A DNA stretch of 55,792 nt from JAWLBM01 sp041687675 (GTDB lineage Bacteria > Pseudomonadota > Alphaproteobacteria > Rhizobiales > Pleomorphomonadaceae). The notes below the pieces were generated by a model. The model made no database searches. It had not been told where the DNA came from and saw only the letters and a program-made list of their open reading frames with translations. Location of the stretch: NCBI GenBank assembly GCA_041687675.1, contig JAWLBM010000033.1, positions 1 through 55,792 on the forward strand, in the 5' to 3' direction. A program made the translations under genes and the position numbers. Below are positions 8,441 through 17,227 of this stretch, in pieces (positions within the stretch are counted from its first letter, which is position 1; each line of letters opens with the position of its first letter).

Positions 8441-8551
8441 GGTTGCAAACTCTCGTCGCGCTGGACACCGGGACTACGTGACGACGATTAAAGCGGGGTA
8501 ACGTTGACAAAGCCTTAAGACGGCTCATCCGGAGCCCGGAAAACCGGCTTT

Positions 8552-9199
8552 TCAAAGGTGGCTCGCCACCCCCTCGACGAGCGCGACATAGCGGACCTCG
8601 CCGAGCTCCACCCGATTGAAAAGCCTGCCGTCCCGGGTGATCCGGACCAGCGTCTGGGCCGGCCCGGTGCCGACCGGCGCGACCAGCACGCCCTTGTCGG
8701 CGAGTTGGTCGAGCAGCACCGGCGGCACCCGCGGAACCGCGCCGTCGACGATGATTCTGTCGAACGGGGCGCGCCGGCTGAACCCCTCCAGTCCGTCCGC
8801 CTGGATCGCCTCCACCTGCAGCCTCAGGGAGGCGAATCGGTCCGCGGCGAGGTCGACGAGGCTGCGGAAGCGGTCGAGGGTCACCACCCTGGCGCCCATG
8901 GTCGCGGCCACCGCCGCCTGGTAGCCGGCGCCGCAGCCGATCTCGAGCAGCCCCTGCCCCGGCACCACCGAGGCCGCCTCCAGCACCCTGGCGACGACGG
9001 ACGGGGCCATCAGCATCTGCCCGCATTCGATGGGAACGGCGCGGTCGCGGTAGGCGTCCTCGTGCCAGCGGGCCGGCACGAACAGCCGGCGCGGCACCCG
9101 CTCGAGCGCGGCGAGGAGGCGGGGCCCGGAGATGCCGGCGGCGCGCAGGCGCATGGTCAGCGCCGCCAACGCCTCCCGATCCCGCTCGGCCACCGTCAT
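8552..9199 (-). CDS. pcm: Protein-L-isoaspartate O-methyltransferase
   Basis: Methylates L-isoaspartyl residues of damaged proteins using S-adenosylmethionine. The 215 residues include motif I LLEIGCGAGYQAAVAA at 84-99 and VDGAVPRVPPVLLDQL further on, with the FVPARWHEDAYRD segment typical of the family. The usual GQTIS motif reads ECGQMLMAPSVVA, so the Thr-Ile-Ser of the active-site loop is Met-Leu-Met. Position between surE and nlpD supports the assignment despite that change. It starts 18 bases after the surE stop. Confidence 0.9.
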   Translation of the reverse strand: MTVAERDREALAALTMRLRAAGISGPRLLAALERVPRRLFVPARWHEDAYRDRAVPIECGQMLMAPSVVARVLEAASVVPGQGLLEIGCGAGYQAAVAATMGARVVTLDRFRSLVDLAADRFASLRLQVEAIQADGLEGFSRRAPFDRIIVDGAVPRVPPVLLDQLADKGVLVAPVGTGPAQTLVRITRDGRLFNRVELGEVRYVALVEGVASHL

Positions 9200-9217
9200 G
9201 TCGAACGCGCCTCCGGG

Positions 9218-9973
9218 TCACCCGTTGAGGGCGGCGAGCCTGGAAAGGCCCTCGCCGTCGGTCATGTCGAGCCGCAGCGGCGTCACCGAGATGCGGCCTT
9301 CGCGCAGGGCGTGGACGTCGGTGCCGGGCTCCGGCTCGGTGTCGGCCCGGCCGTAGGCCAGCCAGTAGTAGCGACGGCCGCGGCTGTCCACCCGCCCGTC
9401 GGCCTTGAGGCCATGGGTAAGCGAGCCCTGGCGCGTCACCTCCACCCCGGCGACGGCGTCCGGCGCCAAGTTCGGGAAGTTGACGTTGACGAGGGTCGAG
9501 CGCGGAATCCCCACCTCGAGGATGCGCCGGACCAGCGCCGGCGCGTGCGCCTCGGCGGTCTCGTAGGGGATCGGCGTGCGCTCGACGTAGGAATATCCCT
9601 GGCTGAGCGCGATCGAGGGAATCCCGAGCAGGGTGCCCTCGATGGCCGCGGCGACGGTTCCCGAGTAGGTGACGTCGTCGGCCATGTTGGCGCCGGCGTT
9701 GACGCCGGAGAGCAAGAGGTCCGGCGGCCCGTCCATGATCTCCCGCACCGCCATGATCACGCAGTCGGTCGGCGTGCCGCCGACGGCGAAGCGCCGCTCG
9801 GCGATGTCGCGCACGCGCAGCGGGTTGTGCAGGCTGAGCGAGTGGGCGAGCCCCGACTGGTCGGTCTCGGGCGCCACCACCCAGACCTCGCTGCCGATCG
9901 CATGGGCGACCCGCTCGAGCGCCTCGAGCCCGGGAGCCATGATGCCGTCGTCGTTGGTGATCAGGATGCGCAT
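9218..9973 (-). CDS. surE: 5'/3'-nucleotidase SurE
   Basis: A metal-dependent phosphatase acting on nucleoside monophosphates. The 251-residue protein opens MRILITNDDGIMAPGL, where Asp8 and Asp9 are metal ligands. It also has the family signatures LLLSGVNAGANM and YSGTVAAAIEG. Length is typical. It follows serS with a 28-base gap and precedes pcm, the widely conserved surE-pcm-nlpD order. Confidence 0.97.
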   Translation of the reverse strand: MRILITNDDGIMAPGLEALERVAHAIGSEVWVVAPETDQSGLAHSLSLHNPLRVRDIAERRFAVGGTPTDCVIMAVREIMDGPPDLLLSGVNAGANMADDVTYSGTVAAAIEGTLLGIPSIALSQGYSYVERTPIPYETAEAHAPALVRRILEVGIPRSTLVNVNFPNLAPDAVAGVEVTRQGSLTHGLKADGRVDSRGRRYYWLAYGRADTEPEPGTDVHALREGRISVTPLRLDMTDGEGLSRLAALNG

Positions 9974-10001
9974 GTCGTTCCGATGGGTTGGGGCAGCCGG
10001 C

Positions 10002-11294
10002 TCAGCTGCGTTCGATGCGGGTGGCCCCGTTCATGTAGGGCCGCAGGACCTCGGGGACATCGATGCCGCCGTCCTCGGTCTGGTAGGTCTCCATCACGGC
10101 GATGAGCGCCCGGCCGACCGCGACGCCCGAGCCGTTGAGCGTGTGGACGAAGCGGGTGCCCTTCTCGCCGGCCGGGCGGTAGCGGGCGTTCATGCGCCGC
10201 GCCTGGAAATCGCCGCAGACCGAGCAGGACGAGATCTCGCGGAAGCTCCCCTGCCCCGGCAGCCAGACCTCGATGTCGTAGGTCTTCTGCGAGGCAAAGC
10301 CCATGTCGCCGGTCGACAGCGTCATCACCCGGTAGGCAAGGCCGAGCCGCTGCAGCACCGCCTCGGCGCAGGCGAGCATCCGCTCGTGCTCGGCCATCGA
10401 GGCCTCCTGGGTGGTGACGGAGACGAGTTCCACCTTCTGGAACTGGTGCTGTCGCAGCATGCCGCGGGTGTCGCGGCCGGCCGAGCCCGCCTCCGAGCGG
10501 AAGCAGGGCGTCAGCGCCGTCATCCGGATCGGCAGCGCCGCCTCGTCCAGAATCTCGCCGCGCACCAGGTTGGTGAGCGGCACCTCTGCGGTGGGGATCA
10601 GCCAGCGCCCGTCGGTGGTGCGGAACAGGTCGTCGGCGAACTTCGGCAGGTTGCCGGTGCCGAACATGGTCTCGTCGCGCACCAGCAATGGCGGGACGAC
10701 CTCGGTGTAGCCGTGCGCCTCGACGTGCATGTCGATCATGAACTGGCCGAGCGCGCGCTCCAGCCGCGCGAGCGGGCCCTTCAGCACCGTGAAGCGGGCG
10801 CCGGCCAGCTTGGCGGCGCCGTCGAAGTCCATCAGCCCGAGCCCCTCGCCGAGGTCGAAATGCTCGCGTGCCCAGGTCATCCGGCGCGGCTCGCCATGGC
10901 TGCGGTAGAGGACGTTGGCGGTCTCGTCCGGCCCCACCGGCACCTCCGGCAGCGGCACGTTGGGCAGCACCGCGAGGGCGCCCGACAGCGCTTCGTCGAG
11001 GCTCCGCTCGGTGGCCTCGCCGTCCTGGATGAAGCCCTTGATGCGGGCGACCTCGGCCATCAGCGCCTGCGCCCGCGCCTCGTCCCCGGCCGCCTTGGCC
11101 TTGCCGATCTCGCGGGAGGCGTCGTTGCGCTTCTCCTGCGCCTCCTGCAGCGCCTTCAGGTGGGCCCGGCGCGCGTCGTCCCGGGCGATCACGTCGGCCA
11201 CCGTCGCGGCCGCCTCCGCCTCGCCCTGGCCACGCGCCAACAGCGCCTTCACCAGCGCCCCGGCATCGTCTCGGATCCACTTGATATCAAGCAT
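10002..11294 (-). CDS. serS: Seryl-tRNA synthetase
   Basis: Charges tRNA(Ser). The 430 residues contain the N-terminal helical arm (about 30-100, rich in Ala, Lys and Glu). Class II motif 2 is in TPCFRSEAGSAGRDTRGMLR and motif 3 near the C terminus, with the serine-site segment FREISSCSVCGDFQARRMNAR. The ATG at 11294 lies seven bases after a strong hairpin whose 3' arm contains the only plausible ribosome-binding bases (GGGGA). It lies in the tat-to-nlpD block. Confidence 0.97.
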   Translation of the reverse strand: MLDIKWIRDDAGALVKALLARGQGEAEAAATVADVIARDDARRAHLKALQEAQEKRNDASREIGKAKAAGDEARAQALMAEVARIKGFIQDGEATERSLDEALSGALAVLPNVPLPEVPVGPDETANVLYRSHGEPRRMTWAREHFDLGEGLGLMDFDGAAKLAGARFTVLKGPLARLERALGQFMIDMHVEAHGYTEVVPPLLVRDETMFGTGNLPKFADDLFRTTDGRWLIPTAEVPLTNLVRGEILDEAALPIRMTALTPCFRSEAGSAGRDTRGMLRQHQFQKVELVSVTTQEASMAEHERMLACAEAVLQRLGLAYRVMTLSTGDMGFASQKTYDIEVWLPGQGSFREISSCSVCGDFQARRMNARYRPAGEKGTRFVHTLNGSGVAVGRALIAVMETYQTEDGGIDVPEVLRPYMNGATRIERS

Positions 11295-11300
11295 GGAACG

Positions 11301-11329
11301 GTCCCCGCGCGCGCGTCCCGCGCGGGGAC
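11301..11329 (-). promoter_or_regulatory. Hairpin overlapping the serS ribosome-binding site
   Basis: A 10-bp stem GTCCCCGCGC/GCGCGGGGAC with a 9-base loop fills most of the 52-base tatC-serS gap. Read on the minus strand, its 3' arm GGGGAC ends seven bases before the serS ATG, so folding would hide the Shine-Dalgarno sequence. No T-run follows it. Confidence 0.5.
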
Positions 11330-11346
11330 ATCACGCCCCGGCAGGA

Positions 11347-12138
11347 TCAGGATCCGGCAGCCGCCTGCCGTTCCAGATCGCGCTTCTTCATGAATCTGAC
11401 GGCAATGATCGAGAGTTCGTAGAGAAGCATCGTCGGGACCGCAAGAAGGATCTGGGACAAGGGGTCCGGCGGCGTCAGGATCGCCGCCGCCACGAAGGCC
11501 CCGACGATCGCGTAGCGCCGCTTGTCCTTGAGGTCCTGCTCGGTGAGCGCGCCGGTCCGGGCGAGCAGGGTCAGCACCACCGGCAACTGGAAAACGATGC
11601 CGAAGGCGAAGATCAGCGTCATGATCAGGCCGAGGTACTCCGAGACCCTCGGCAGCAGTTCGATCGCGGCCTGGCCGGCGCCGCCCGCCTGCTCCATCGA
11701 AAGAAAGAACGTCATGATGGTCGGCATCACGATGAAATAGACCATCAGCGCGCCGATGAAGAACAGGACCGGCGTCGCCACCAGGAACGGCAGGAATGCC
11801 TGCCGCTCGTGCTTGTAGAGCCCGGGGGCGACGAACATGTAGATTTGGTTTGCTACTACCGGAAAGGCGATGAACAGCGCGCCGAACAGGGCGATCTTCA
11901 ACTGCGTGAAAAAATACTCCTGCGGCGCGGTGTAGATCAGCCGCACTTCCTGCTCCATCCCGGCCGCCCGCTCATAGGGTGTGACCAGGATGTTGAAGAT
12001 GTCGGTGGCGAAGAAGAAGCAGGCGACGAAGCAGATGAAGATCGCGATGAGCGACTTGATCAGTCGCGTGCGCAGTTCCTTCAGGTGTTCGATCAGCGGC
12101 GCCTTGGACGCTTCGATGTCGTCCTCGTCGGTGGTCAC
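11347..12138 (-). CDS. tatC: Twin-arginine translocase subunit TatC
   Basis: The polytopic Tat receptor subunit that binds twin-arginine signals with TatB. The 263 residues start near the diagnostic APLIEHLKELRTRLIKS and contain about six membrane segments, including FPVVANQIYMFVAPGLYKHE and AFGIVFQLPVVLTLL. The start ATGA overlaps the tatB stop by four bases, showing translational coupling. It supplies the export route for the PhoX-type phosphatase in this window. Confidence 0.97.
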   Translation of the reverse strand: MTTDEDDIEASKAPLIEHLKELRTRLIKSLIAIFICFVACFFFATDIFNILVTPYERAAGMEQEVRLIYTAPQEYFFTQLKIALFGALFIAFPVVANQIYMFVAPGLYKHERQAFLPFLVATPVLFFIGALMVYFIVMPTIMTFFLSMEQAGGAGQAAIELLPRVSEYLGLIMTLIFAFGIVFQLPVVLTLLARTGALTEQDLKDKRRYAIVGAFVAAAILTPPDPLSQILLAVPTMLLYELSIIAVRFMKKRDLERQAAAGS

Positions 12139-12833
12139 CGGCTATCTCCCTCGGAGGACGTCGCCTTCTTGCGCGCAGCGCGGGCGGGCTTGGCGGCGGG
12201 ATCGGCGACCGAGCCCGTCGTTTTCCTAGCGCGCGGCGCCGCCTTTGCAACGGGCGGAGCGGCCGCGGCGGACGTCTTCGGCGCCGCCGCGGTCTTCTTC
12301 GGCGCCGAGGTCCGGGCCGCGGCCTTCTTCGGCGCCGGCGCGGAGGGCGCGGGCGACCCGGCCGCAGCAGGAGCCGCAACGGGCGGGGGCGCATCGATCT
12401 TCGGCGGCGTAGCCGGCGCCACGGCGGGCGGCGGCACGTCGACAGGCGCCGGCGGCGTCTCGGCGGCGGCCGGCGTCACCGGAGGCGGCACGAACTGGCT
12501 GTTGCCGGCCGGCGCCTTGGGCGCGGGCTCGGTCAGCGATCGCCTGATGTCCTCGCCTGCCGAGCGCAGCGGGTTCAGCGCCCGCTTCACGTCGCCGATC
12601 GGGTTGGCGCCCTTCAGGTCCTCGACCTGCTTGCGAGTCTCCGCGAGGTCCACCTCCCGCTCCGCCTCGCGCAGCGCGGCGTTGAACTGGGACTGGAAGT
12701 CGCCGGCCATGCGGCGCACGCGGCCAATCATCTGCCCCGTCGCGCGGAGCAGCTTGGGCAGGTCCTTGGACGGGAAGACCACGATGGCGACCGCCCCGAT
12801 CACCAGGATCTCCGTCCAGCCGATATCGAGCAT
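12135..12833 (-). CDS. tatB: Twin-arginine translocase subunit TatB
   Basis: A single-span protein that forms the TatBC receptor. The 232 residues begin MLDIGWTEILVIGAVAIVVF, then the GPxxLP-like hinge KDLPKLLRA, an amphipathic helix and a charged helix to about residue 75. A long Pro/Ala/Lys-rich tail follows and ends in a basic AlaLys stretch; tails of this type vary among alphaproteobacteria. I chose the ATG at 12833 because homology begins there. A GTG at 12866 would add eleven residues and has no better ribosome site. Confidence 0.93.
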   Translation of the reverse strand: MLDIGWTEILVIGAVAIVVFPSKDLPKLLRATGQMIGRVRRMAGDFQSQFNAALREAEREVDLAETRKQVEDLKGANPIGDVKRALNPLRSAGEDIRRSLTEPAPKAPAGNSQFVPPPVTPAAAETPPAPVDVPPPAVAPATPPKIDAPPPVAAPAAAGSPAPSAPAPKKAAARTSAPKKTAAAPKTSAAAAPPVAKAAPRARKTTGSVADPAAKPARAARKKATSSEGDSR

Positions 12834-12902
12834 GGTGTCGGCACCCGAAGGGGGTCCCGCTCGCACGGGACCGCCACGACAACAGATTGGCGGGACCTAC
12901 CG

Positions 12903-13139
12903 TCAGGCCTTGCGAACGTCTTCCGTCTTGGTCGCGACGGTCGACTCCGGCTTGTGGTCGATCGCCTTCGGATCAGCCGTCGCCGTCTCCTCGTCGTCCG
13001 CCATGCCCTTCTTGAAGCTCTTGATGCCCTTGGCGAAATCACCCATCAGCTCGGGGATCTTGCCACGACCGAAAAGCAGAAGGACGACCACCAGCACGAT
13101 GAGCCAGTGCCAGATGCTGAAAGAACCCATGAACCCCAC
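12903..13139 (-). CDS. tatA: Twin-arginine translocase subunit TatA
   Basis: A small pore-forming Tat component of 78 residues. It has the N-terminal span FSIWHWLIVLVVVLLLFGRG, the hinge KIPELMGD and the amphipathic helix FAKGIKSFKKGM, followed by an acidic tail. It is the first gene of the tatABC-serS-surE-pcm-nlpD block. The promoter should lie in the 132 bases upstream, which also hold the perfect palindrome CGCGAGGCCTCGCG at 13226-13239. Confidence 0.96.
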   Translation of the reverse strand: MGFMGSFSIWHWLIVLVVVLLLFGRGKIPELMGDFAKGIKSFKKGMADDEETATADPKAIDHKPESTVATKTEDVRKA

Positions 13140-13271
13140 TCCCTACCGGGATCTCGAATTTCGGCGGCACTCTTGCACACACGCGCAGGCATCGCAAACG
13201 AAAGCGATCGTGACGATGCCCTGCCCGCGAGGCCTCGCGAAACCCGCCAGTTCCACCCCAATATAAGGGTC

Positions 13272-14408
13272 TCATCGGGCGAAAACGAGGGCGTCGCGTG
13301 GCCGGATCGAGATCCCGACCTCGGTTCCCGGCTCGACCGGCGCATTCTCGCGCAGCCGCGCCCTGAGGGGCCCGTCGAGCCCCGCCACCGCGATTTCCGC
13401 CAGCGTCACCTCGCCGATGAACCGCCGGCGAACCACCCGTGCGGGGATCCCGTCGCCGGGCGGCAGCAGGTCGACGCCCTGCAGCCGGACCGCCACCGTC
13501 AGCGGCGCGCCGTCCGGGCTCCCCTCCGGCGCCGGAAAGCTGCCGACCGGCGTGTCGGCCATCCCGCCGGCGGCGACGGCGTCGATCTCGTTGAGCTCGG
13601 AGAAGAAGCGCGCCGCGAAGAGGTCGACCGGCTCGGCGTAGAGGCTCTCGGCCGTCCCCACCTGCACCAGCCGTCCGCGTCGCATCAGCGCGATGCGGTC
13701 GGCCATCCGCATCGCCTCCTCCGGGTCGTGGGTGACGACCACCGCCGTCGCGCGCGTTTCCCGGAGCACCGCCATGGTCTCGTCGCGCACGGAATCGCGC
13801 AGCCGTCGGTCGAGGCCGGAGAACGGCTCGTCCATCAGCAGCACGGACGGGCGGGGCACGATGGCGCGGGCGAGCGCCACCCGCTGCTGCTCGCCGCCGG
13901 AGAGGGCGTGCGGATAGTCCTCGGCGTAGTCGACCAGGCCGACGCGGGCGAGCGCCGCCCGCGCCGCCGCCTCCGCCGCCAGGCGGTCGAGCGAGGTGAG
14001 CCCGAACATCACGTTGGCGAGGATCGTCATGTGCGGGAACAGGGCGTAGTCCTGGAACATCAGCCCGACGCCACGCCGCTCCGGCGGCACGAATCGTGAC
14101 GGCCCGGCGACCTCGAAGCCGTCGAGCACCACCCGCCCGCGGCTCGGTCGCTCGATGCCGGCGGCGATCCGGAGCAGCGTCGTCTTGCCGCAACCGGAAT
14201 GGCCGAGCAGGCAGACGATCTCGCCCGGCTCGACGTCGAGCGAGATCCCGTCCAGCGAGACGACCCCGTCGTAGTCGTGGCTGACGTCCTCGAAGGTGAG
14301 GCGGGAGGCAATCAGCGCGCCGGCCGTGCCGCGCGGACCCCAGCGGCGCTCGGTCCCCGGATGGACGTCGGGCCGGATCGGCGGCGGGTTGGCGCTCTGC
14401 GGCGGCAC
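13272..14408 (-). CDS. ABC transporter ATP-binding protein, FbpC/PotA type
   Basis: A 378-residue importer ATPase. Visible are Walker A GHSGCGKTT at about 68-76, the Q-loop FQDYALFPHM, the signature LSGGEQQRVALARA, Walker B VLLMDEPFSGLD and the switch VVTHDPEEA. A C-terminal regulatory domain of TOBE type ends in ISIRPRDALVF. The sequence resembles ferric-iron or spermidine/putrescine importers. No permease or binding protein lies beside it, so the partner is encoded elsewhere. It starts at GTG 14408 with AGGGAAG upstream. Confidence 0.88.
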   Translation of the reverse strand: MPPQSANPPPIRPDVHPGTERRWGPRGTAGALIASRLTFEDVSHDYDGVVSLDGISLDVEPGEIVCLLGHSGCGKTTLLRIAAGIERPSRGRVVLDGFEVAGPSRFVPPERRGVGLMFQDYALFPHMTILANVMFGLTSLDRLAAEAAARAALARVGLVDYAEDYPHALSGGEQQRVALARAIVPRPSVLLMDEPFSGLDRRLRDSVRDETMAVLRETRATAVVVTHDPEEAMRMADRIALMRRGRLVQVGTAESLYAEPVDLFAARFFSELNEIDAVAAGGMADTPVGSFPAPEGSPDGAPLTVAVRLQGVDLLPPGDGIPARVVRRRFIGEVTLAEIAVAGLDGPLRARLRENAPVEPGTEVGISIRPRDALVFAR

Positions 14409-14471
14409 GGGGACTTCCCTGTCGGCGAAAACCTGATGTCGCCGCTCCTATATAATGTCGGAGCGCCCGCG

Positions 14472-14912
14472 TCACCCGCCGGGGCGGGCGGCGGGCGGGA
14501 TCGAGTAGGTGGCGCTTGCCGCCGTGAACGGCTCGGAGGGATCGGCGCCGCCGATCTCGCAGGCGGAGACGGCGAGGCGCTTGCCGAGCTTCAGCAGCCG
14601 GGCCCGGCCGACCAGCAGCCCGGGCCGCGGCTTCCTCAGGAAGTCGATCGAGAGGTGGGTGGTGACGGTGAGCGCCGCCGGGCCGACATGGGCGAGGATC
14701 ACCAGCCAGCAGGCGATGTCGGTGAGCGTCATCAGCGTCGGCCCGGAGACGGTTGCGCCGGGCCGGAGGTGGCTCGCATCCGCCTCGAGGGTGACCTCCG
14801 CGGTGCCGGAGCCGACGCGGGTGACCGCGTAGGCGCGGCGGCCGGCGTTGAGCTCGGGATACTCGCGGTCGAGGAACGCGTTGAGGTCTTCGGGCGTCAT
14901 AACGGGTGTCAA
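14472..14912 (-). CDS. PaaI-family hotdog thioesterase
   Basis: A 146-residue single hotdog domain expected to hydrolyse acyl-CoA thioesters. The core reads ASHLRPGATVSGPTLMTLTDIACWLVI, then TTHLSIDFLRKPRPGLLVGRARLLKLGKRL, the typical strand-helix-strand pattern of the PaaI/DUF4442 group. An alternative ATG lies twelve bases downstream (MTPEDLN). Divergent from the VOC gene. Substrate unknown. Confidence 0.82.
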   Translation of the reverse strand: MTPVMTPEDLNAFLDREYPELNAGRRAYAVTRVGSGTAEVTLEADASHLRPGATVSGPTLMTLTDIACWLVILAHVGPAALTVTTHLSIDFLRKPRPGLLVGRARLLKLGKRLAVSACEIGGADPSEPFTAASATYSIPPAARPGG

Positions 14913-15012
14913 CGGCGGCCTCCGGCGTCGGCTGGCGGGCGATGGGGCGACTGGCTACCATGCGCCCCGGCCGGAACGCCAGCATGGCGGGGCGAGAGGG
15001 AGGATAGCGGGG

Positions 15013-15441
15013 ATGACCATCGACCGACGGATCTCGCTCATCACCCTGGGCGTCGGCGACATGGACCGGGCGCGGCGATTCTACGAGAGCCTCGGCTTCG
15101 TCCGCGCCGCGGCGAGCCAGGCCGAGATCGCCTTCTACGCCCTCGACAACGTGGTGCTCGCGCTCCACCCGCGCACCATGCTCGCCGCCGACGCCGGGGT
15201 CGGCGACGAGGGCCGCGGCTTCGACGGCGTCACGCTCGCCCAGAACCGCCGCTCTCGGGCGGAGGTGGACGAGGCGCTCGCCTTCGCCGTCGCCTGCGGC
15301 GCCACGCTCGCCAAGCCCGCCACGGAGGCGCACTGGGGCGGCTACTCCGGCTACTTCGCCGATCCCGACGGGCACCTCTGGGAGGTCGCCCACAATCCGT
15401 TCATCGAGATGGACGAGGACGGCAACCTCGTCCTTGCCTGA
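15013..15441 (+). CDS. VOC-superfamily (glyoxalase/bleomycin-resistance fold) protein
   Basis: A 142-residue vicinal-oxygen-chelate protein. The first module has ISLITLGVGDMDRARRFYESLGF and the second ends GYSGYFADPDGHLWEVAHNPF, the standard signature. The first-strand metal ligand position is Leu, so glyoxalase I chemistry is unlikely. The ATG follows GCGGGG; the longer in-frame extension to 14848 overlaps the divergent thioesterase and is rejected. The CoA-binding gene follows 21 bases later, suggesting co-transcription. Confidence 0.85.
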   Translation: MTIDRRISLITLGVGDMDRARRFYESLGFVRAAASQAEIAFYALDNVVLALHPRTMLAADAGVGDEGRGFDGVTLAQNRRSRAEVDEALAFAVACGATLAKPATEAHWGGYSGYFADPDGHLWEVAHNPFIEMDEDGNLVLA

Positions 15442-15462
15442 AGCCCGAACCTTGCGAGTGCC

Positions 15463-15891
15463 ATGACCCTCGACGCAAAGACCGACGACGACATCCGCCG
15501 CATCCTCACCGCGACCCGCAGCATCGCCATGGTCGGCGCCAGCCCGAAGCCGCATCGCCCCTCGAACGGCGTGCTCGGCTTTCTCCTCCGCCGCGGCTAC
15601 GAGGTGACCCCGGTCAACCCGGGCCACGCCGGCCGCGAGATCCGGGGCGCCCGCGTCGCCGCCTCGCTGAAGGACCTTGCGGGGCCCGTCGACATGGTCG
15701 ACGTCTTCCGCAACAGCGCCGCCGCCGCCGACCTGATCGACGAAGTGCTGGCGCTGCCCTGGAAGCCGAAGGCGATCTGGCTGCAGCTGGGCGTCATCGC
15801 CGAGGAGGCCGCCCGCCGCGCCGAGGCCGCCGGCATCGAGGTGGTGATGGACCGCTGCCCCGCGATCGAGATTCCCCGGCTGGGGATGTGA
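15463..15891 (+). CDS. CoA-binding domain protein (YccU type)
   Basis: A 142-residue stand-alone Rossmann-like CoA-binding domain. Characteristic segments are SIAMVGASPKPHRPSNGV, GYEVTPVNPGHAGREIRG, VDMVDVFRN and the distal AIWLQLGVIAEEAARRA with MDRCPAIEIPRL. This matches the YccU family, whose cellular role is poorly defined. It lies 21 bases after the VOC gene. Confidence 0.88.
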   Translation: MTLDAKTDDDIRRILTATRSIAMVGASPKPHRPSNGVLGFLLRRGYEVTPVNPGHAGREIRGARVAASLKDLAGPVDMVDVFRNSAAAADLIDEVLALPWKPKAIWLQLGVIAEEAARRAEAAGIEVVMDRCPAIEIPRLGM

Positions 15892-15901
15892 GGCCGCCCG
15901 C

Positions 15902-17158
15902 TCACCCGTAGCGCCGGGCCGCCTCCACCGCGAGGCCGGTGCCGACCGAGCCGAAGGTGTCGCCCTCCACCACCCGGGCACCGGGGACGGCCGAGAGGAT
16001 CGCCCGGCGCACGGTCGGCAGGCGGGTGGACCCGCCGGTGAGGACGACGGCGTCGACACGCCCGGCGCCGACGCCGGCGTCGGCGAGGCAGCGGGCGACG
16101 AGGTCGCCGATGCGCCCGGCGAGTTCGGCCCCGTGCGTCGCGACGTCCTCCGGCCCCGCCGCGGCGGCCAGCGGCGGCGTCAGCCAGTCGGCGAGGATCG
16201 TGCCCGCCTCCCCGTTCGCGGCGGCGATCTTGCCCTCCTCGACCCGGATCGACAGGAGGTGGCCGCGCTCCTCCTCCACCGTCCGGACCAGCCGGCCGAC
16301 GAGGTCCGGCCGGGCGCTCTGGCGCTCGAGGTCCTGCAGGTCGCGCAGGGCGCGGGGAACGTAGAGCCGGTTGATCCGCGACCAGGTGGCGAGGTCGTGG
16401 TAGGGGCCGGCGGGCATCGACAGCCCCGCCCGCCGCAGCGGGCTGCGATAGCCGAGTTGCGGCATCACCAGCGCAAGGTTCAGCGCCCGGTCGAAGTCGG
16501 TGCCGCCGACGCGGACGCCGTCGTTGGCGAGGATGTCCGGCTTGCGGTCCTCGAGCCTGCGCCGGTCCGGGCCGAGCCGCACCACGGAGACGTCCGAGGT
16601 GCCGCCGCCGATGTCGGCGATGAGGGCCAGTTCCTCGGCGTCGAGCCGCTGCTCGTAGTCGAGGCCGGCGGCGATCGGCTCGAACTGGAAGGACACCTCC
16701 CCGAAGCCGGCCTCACGGGCGATGTCGGCCAGCGCCGCTTCTGCCGCCGCGTCGGCCGCCGGGTCGCCGTCGACGAAATGCACCGGCCGGCCGTGCACGA
16801 CCCTGTCGAAGGCGACGCCGGCCGCGGCCTCGGCGCGCGCCTTCACGGCGGCGACATAGTCGGCGATCACCTGGCGGAAGCCGAGGCGCCGGCGCCCGAC
16901 CTGGGTCGTCTCGTCGACGAGGGCGCTGCCGAGCACCGATTTCAGCGCCCGCATCAGCCGGCCGTGCTCGCCGTCCACATAGGCGGCGACCGCGGCGCGG
17001 CCGACCCGGGTCTCGCCATGGAAGGGATAGAAGACGGCGCTCGGCAGCGTCGTCTCGTCGCCCTCGAGCGGGACCAGGGCGGGCGGCCCGGACAGGGCGG
17101 CGCCGAGGGTGGTGTTCGAGGTTCCGAAGTCGAGCCCGCAGGCACGCATCGTCGTCAT
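15902..17158 (-). CDS. Hsp70-family protein, YegD-like
   Basis: A 418-residue actin-fold ATPase without the substrate-binding domain of DnaK. Phosphate-1 loop ACGLDFGTSNTTLG is at the N terminus, phosphate-2 ADIGGGTSDVSVVRL near residue 190, and the adenosine motif VVLTGGSTRLPTVRRAI near 380. The length matches YegD (about 450 residues), a putative chaperone of unknown clients. It converges on the CoA-binding gene with a ten-base gap. Confidence 0.88.
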   Translation of the reverse strand: MTTMRACGLDFGTSNTTLGAALSGPPALVPLEGDETTLPSAVFYPFHGETRVGRAAVAAYVDGEHGRLMRALKSVLGSALVDETTQVGRRRLGFRQVIADYVAAVKARAEAAAGVAFDRVVHGRPVHFVDGDPAADAAAEAALADIAREAGFGEVSFQFEPIAAGLDYEQRLDAEELALIADIGGGTSDVSVVRLGPDRRRLEDRKPDILANDGVRVGGTDFDRALNLALVMPQLGYRSPLRRAGLSMPAGPYHDLATWSRINRLYVPRALRDLQDLERQSARPDLVGRLVRTVEEERGHLLSIRVEEGKIAAANGEAGTILADWLTPPLAAAAGPEDVATHGAELAGRIGDLVARCLADAGVGAGRVDAVVLTGGSTRLPTVRRAILSAVPGARVVEGDTFGSVGTGLAVEAARRYG

Positions 17159-17227
17159 GGCCGCCTCCCGAGGGCAAAGGGCGCCGTGACTACACGGGGA
17201 CGCGCGCCGCGTCCAGATCGCGGCCGA

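Noticed and set aside
13226..13239. Perfect 14-base palindrome CGCGAGGCCTCGCG upstream of tatA
   Set aside because: It could be an operator, but there is no second copy or known consensus and GC-rich palindromes are frequent here. Not enough to call a site.
13039..16059. 1,006-codon minus-strand ORF across tatA, the ABC ATPase, thioesterase, VOC and CoA-binding genes
   Set aside because: It overlaps five genes with clear family signatures in other frames and has Arg/Pro/Ala-rich low complexity.
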